Positions 5,437 to 7,485 of a DNA stretch of 7,485 bases are shown here, piece after piece (the stretch's first letter is position 1; each line of letters begins with the position of its first letter). The position numbers and the translations under genes are program-made. Source of the stretch: Ruminococcus sp. (GTDB lineage Bacteria; Bacillota; Clostridia; Oscillospirales; Ruminococcaceae); the NCBI GenBank assembly GCA_014799675.1, contig JAAVHM010000046.1, positions 3,119-10,603 on the forward strand. The letters are read 5' to 3'. The notes below the pieces were generated by a model. The model was given only the letters and a program-made list of their open reading frames with translations. It was not told where the DNA came from and made no database searches.

Positions 5437-6921
5437 TTATTCAAATTCAGCAATCTTGCCCTGGAGGTTTGCGTCAACGTCGTTTACAAGCATTTCGATC
5501 GCGTCAGCAATAGACTCTCTGTTGGAAGCCCAGTCTGTACCGTGAAGAGCAGCTCTTGTACCGATCTCGTCGCCGCCCTGTGTTGTGTAGCTTGCGATAT
5601 CTGTAGACGCGCCTGAAGCAAGGTCAACAACGGGGTGCTGTTTAGCAAGCTCGTCGATCTCTTTAAGATTTGCAATTATCTCGTCGGAAAGCTGGCTGTC
5701 GTCCTTCTTCTTTCTGTCAGATATAGCTATTGCGCCCTCGTCAATGCCGCCGATTATGTTGCACTCCGCGAAAAGAACTGCGCCCTCGGGGTTAGCAGCG
5801 CCCTTACAAAGGGCAAAGCCGTTGATCTTAGCAGCCTGATAAGGATCGGAATCCGCGGGAGACGGAACGGGAACAACGCCAACGTTCTCGGGGTCGATCT
5901 TGTGAGTCCATGTTTCGGGTGCGCCGTCAAGAGCGTATGGTCCGATTATGTAGAACAGCTGTCTGCCGTCGCCCATCATTGCAGGCTGTTCAGTCCAGTT
6001 GAACTGCTCTCTGTTGAATACGAGACCTGCGTTAAAGAGGTCGTACTGGAAGTTCATAGCCTTTTCAAGCGTAGCGTCCTTAAGGTTGGAAATAAGGTGA
6101 CCGTCAGCCGTTGTACCAACAGCGGGAACGCCTGCCGACAGGAGGAGAGCGTTTTCAGACCAATAACCGTCGATACCGTACTGATCGTTGTCCTCGTCAA
6201 CAAATTCCTGGAGCATTGACTTGAATGTATCCCAGTTCCAGTTGCCCTCCTGGAAAAGCTCCCATGGGTCGTCAAGACCGTTAGCTTCGATAGTAGCCTT
6301 GTTGTAAAGCACGATCTCTTCAGCAGTAACGCTTGTTACAAGGTTGAAGTGCTTGCCGCCGAAGCTGTAAGCGTTCATACCTGCCGAAACGTTCTGCCAG
6401 ATAGCGCTGTTAATATCAGCATAGCTGTCTATAGGCTGGAACATTCCGCTGATAATGCCCTTGGGGAAGTTGAAAACGTCGTCGCCCGGGAAGATGTCAA
6501 CGCCAACGCCGCCGAGAACGTTAGTGGAAAGAGCGTCGTAACGGCCGTTCCAGTCGGTGGGGATCCATTCGATATTTCCGCCGTATTTAGTCTCAAACAT
6601 TTCAAGCGCAACAGACTTTGAAGCGCCGTTTGTGGAAGGGTTAAGGTCATAGTGAGCAAGCCACTTAACAGTCTTGTTCTCCAGTTCAGCGTCGCGGAGC
6701 TGGCTCATAGCGTTTTCGAGGACTGTGTCTTCGCCCTCTTTAAGACCCTCTTCATTTACCGCAACAGTCAGCGCAGTGGTCGTAGTGGTCTCCTGAGTAG
6801 TGGTAGCGTCTGCTCCGCCGCCTCCGTTTCCGTCGCTTGATGTGCCGTCGTTGCACGCAGCAAGGCTGGCGGTCATTGACAACGCAAGAACGCCTGTAAG
6901 AATCTTCTTGGTATTATTCAT
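5437..6921 (-). CDS. ABC-transporter solute-binding lipoprotein 2
   Basis: A paralogue of the neighbouring binding protein, 494 residues, with the same layout. The signal peptide is MNNTKKILTGVLALSMTASLAAC with lipobox LAAC and lipidated Cys23. A Gly- and Thr-rich linker runs over about 30-50 (GGGGADATTTQETTTTT). The binding domain starts near 86 (VKWLAHYDLNPSTNGASK), then LYNKATIEANGLDDPWELF at 205-223, NWDTFKSMLQEFVD at 229-242, and the shared C-terminal block at 460-479. The ATG at 6921 follows AGGAGG with a 6-base gap, and a very strong promoter lies just upstream, so it is probably abundant. Family 1 sugar-binding role is inferred from sequence style and from the adjacent alpha-galactosidase. 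It is the first gene of the tandem pair, and a terminator follows it. Confidence 0.92.
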   Translation of the reverse strand: MNNTKKILTGVLALSMTASLAACNDGTSSDGNGGGGADATTTQETTTTTALTVAVNEEGLKEGEDTVLENAMSQLRDAELENKTVKWLAHYDLNPSTNGASKSVALEMFETKYGGNIEWIPTDWNGRYDALSTNVLGGVGVDIFPGDDVFNFPKGIISGMFQPIDSYADINSAIWQNVSAGMNAYSFGGKHFNLVTSVTAEEIVLYNKATIEANGLDDPWELFQEGNWNWDTFKSMLQEFVDEDNDQYGIDGYWSENALLLSAGVPAVGTTADGHLISNLKDATLEKAMNFQYDLFNAGLVFNREQFNWTEQPAMMGDGRQLFYIIGPYALDGAPETWTHKIDPENVGVVPVPSPADSDPYQAAKINGFALCKGAANPEGAVLFAECNIIGGIDEGAIAISDRKKKDDSQLSDEIIANLKEIDELAKQHPVVDLASGASTDIASYTTQGGDEIGTRAALHGTDWASNRESIADAIEMLVNDVDANLQGKIAEFE

Positions 6922-6971
6922 AAATAACCTCCTAAATTTATTTAAGCTAAAAAGATAACATTTGCACTTTT

Positions 6972-7000
6972 ATTATACCAAAAATACGCTGAACCGTCAA
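6972..7000 (-). promoter_or_regulatory. Strong sigma-A promoter for the solute-binding genes
   Basis: On the minus strand, -35 TTGACG (6995-7000), a 17-base spacer and -10 TATAAT (6972-6977), with TG just before it as an extended -10 (TGGTATAAT). It is nearly consensus. The predicted start is about 6965, giving a leader of roughly 44 bases with AGGAGG before the ATG at 6921. A 9-base dyad, CAAC-A-GTTG (7026-7034), lies about 60 bases upstream of the start and could be an activator or repressor site, but nothing else supports that. Confidence 0.9.
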
Positions 7001-7092
7001 GAGATATTTTGATATAAATATGAACCAACAGTTGTACATTTTCTACAAAAAAATACAACGAAAACATTTAAGCAAGACTGAGCCTTGACCCA

Positions 7093-7152
7093 TGTCACCC
7101 CCCAATGTAAAATACGGCTTACCTAACATTATTCAAGCCCCCTCAAGGGGGC
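7093..7152 (-). repeat. 60-bp dispersed repeat, copy 2
   Basis: Read on the minus strand it starts GCCCCCTTGAGGGGGC (7137-7152), passes through GCCGTAT and ends ATTGGGGGGTGACA (7093-7106), matching copy 1 at 1169-1228 block for block. It lies between the alpha-galactosidase stop and the promoter of the solute-binding genes. Its hairpin overlaps the cruciform described at 7133-7191. Confidence 0.7.
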
Positions 7153-7191
7153 GGGTTGGAAACAATTCCCGTCCCTTGTAAGGGGGCTTGA
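7133..7191. repeat. 59-bp cruciform-forming structure after the alpha-galactosidase gene
   Basis: Outer arms TCAAGCCCCCT (7133-7143) and AGGGGGCTTGA (7181-7191) are a perfect 11-bp inverted repeat. Inside, 7146-7155 can pair with 7168-7177 (CGGG with CCCG, then mostly G-C with two G-U), leaving a 12-base loop. Alternatively each arm folds by itself: GCCCCCT-CA-AGGGGGC (7137-7152) and CCCTT-GT-AAGGG (7173-7184). There is no T-run, so it is not a classic terminator, but it may stop or protect the alpha-galactosidase transcript. The remaining stretch 7192-7227 has no feature I can support. Confidence 0.6.
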
Positions 7192-7227
7192 TATATCGTA
7201 TTATTCAGTCTTTAACAATGTCAGGAC

Positions 7228-7485
7228 TTAGCCTTGCTTTACAAAATGCACAACCTTTGAAGTAAAATCTCCGTCAAGCTTTACAAATATTCCCATGTTC
7301 ATAAGCACGTTTCCGCTGTGTATCTCGCCTGTTTCCATATTTTTGTAGGAAGCGTTGGGGTCGAGACCTTTCAGCTTTATACGCCTGTTGCGGTAATTGG
7401 GTCTGCCAAGCACCTGAACGAACGTGAACACCGCCTCGGACTTGTCCTTTGCCACAAATATCCAAGCGTCCCACATATTGTCCTC
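7228..7485 (-). CDS. Probable GH36 alpha-galactosidase, C-terminal fragment
   Basis: Only the last 85 residues and the stop are visible; the start is beyond the right edge. The fragment reads WDAWIFVAKDKSEA, FTFVQVLGRPN, then RRIKLKGLDPNASYKN, ETGEIHSG, LMNMGI and GDFTSKVVHF. This order (a strand with VQVL-RPN, then KLKGLDP-A-Y, then G-x-x-LMN-G, then GDF-S at the end) is the C-terminal beta-sandwich of GH36 alpha-galactosidases as I know it. These enzymes remove terminal alpha-galactose from melibiose, raffinose-type sugars and galactomannan. The catalytic aspartates are not in view, so activity cannot be checked. It reads in the same direction as the solute-binding genes but is separated from them by 306 bases with repeats and a new promoter. 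Confidence 0.75.
   Translation of the reverse strand, partial: EDNMWDAWIFVAKDKSEAVFTFVQVLGRPNYRNRRIKLKGLDPNASYKNMETGEIHSGNVLMNMGIFVKLDGDFTSKVVHFVKQG

Noticed and set aside
7072..7090. Possible catabolite repression (cre) site upstream of the binding-protein promoter, around 7050-7070 as well.
   Set aside because: TACAACGAAAACA keeps the central CG and one half only; several consensus positions fail, so I do not call it.

Overview
The window looks like chromosomal DNA from a low-to-mid GC Gram-positive gut-type clostridium, most likely Ruminococcus or a relative in the Oscillospiraceae. The evidence is AGGAGG-type ribosome sites, two lipoproteins with threonine-rich linkers behind an LAAC lipobox, a bifunctional BirA, a YtaF-type sporulation membrane protein, a DUF4830 protein and GC-rich hairpin repeats. 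This placement is an inference from gene content; no marker gene is present.

Layout, left to right. 1-1006 (minus) is the N-terminal 335 codons of a MerR-family regulator fused to two copies of a beta-rich module; it runs off the left edge. Its promoter has the 19-bp spacer and internal dyad typical of MerR control. 1007-1439 is non-coding. It holds that promoter, one copy of a 60-bp dispersed repeat, a terminator-like hairpin with no evident upstream gene, and a 112-bp MITE-like palindrome. 1440-1925 (plus) encodes a small membrane-anchored DUF4830 protein. It converges on birA (1980-2951, minus) across a shared bidirectional terminator. birA is divergent from ytaF (3138-3734, plus), which converges on two tandem solute-binding lipoprotein genes (3891-5360 and 5437-6921, both minus). 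Those two are clear paralogues, and each is followed by a hairpin with the same CTCCGC stem. A near-consensus sigma-A promoter (TTGACG-17-TATAAT) drives the pair. 6922-7227 is non-coding and carries this promoter, the second 60-bp repeat in opposite orientation, and a 59-bp cruciform. 7228-7485 (minus) is the C-terminal end of a probable GH36 alpha-galactosidase, cut by the right edge.

How the genes may work together: the alpha-galactosidase followed by two sugar-type binding lipoproteins suggests an alpha-galactoside or other glycan utilisation locus. No ABC permease or ATPase lies in the window, so the transport partner must be elsewhere. The birA, ytaF, DUF4830 and merR genes look like unrelated single-gene units. 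I see no tRNA, rRNA, CRISPR array, transposase or convincing riboswitch. No wholly new multi-gene system is evident; the most unusual items are the MerR fusion, the repeats and palindromes, and the duplicated binding proteins.
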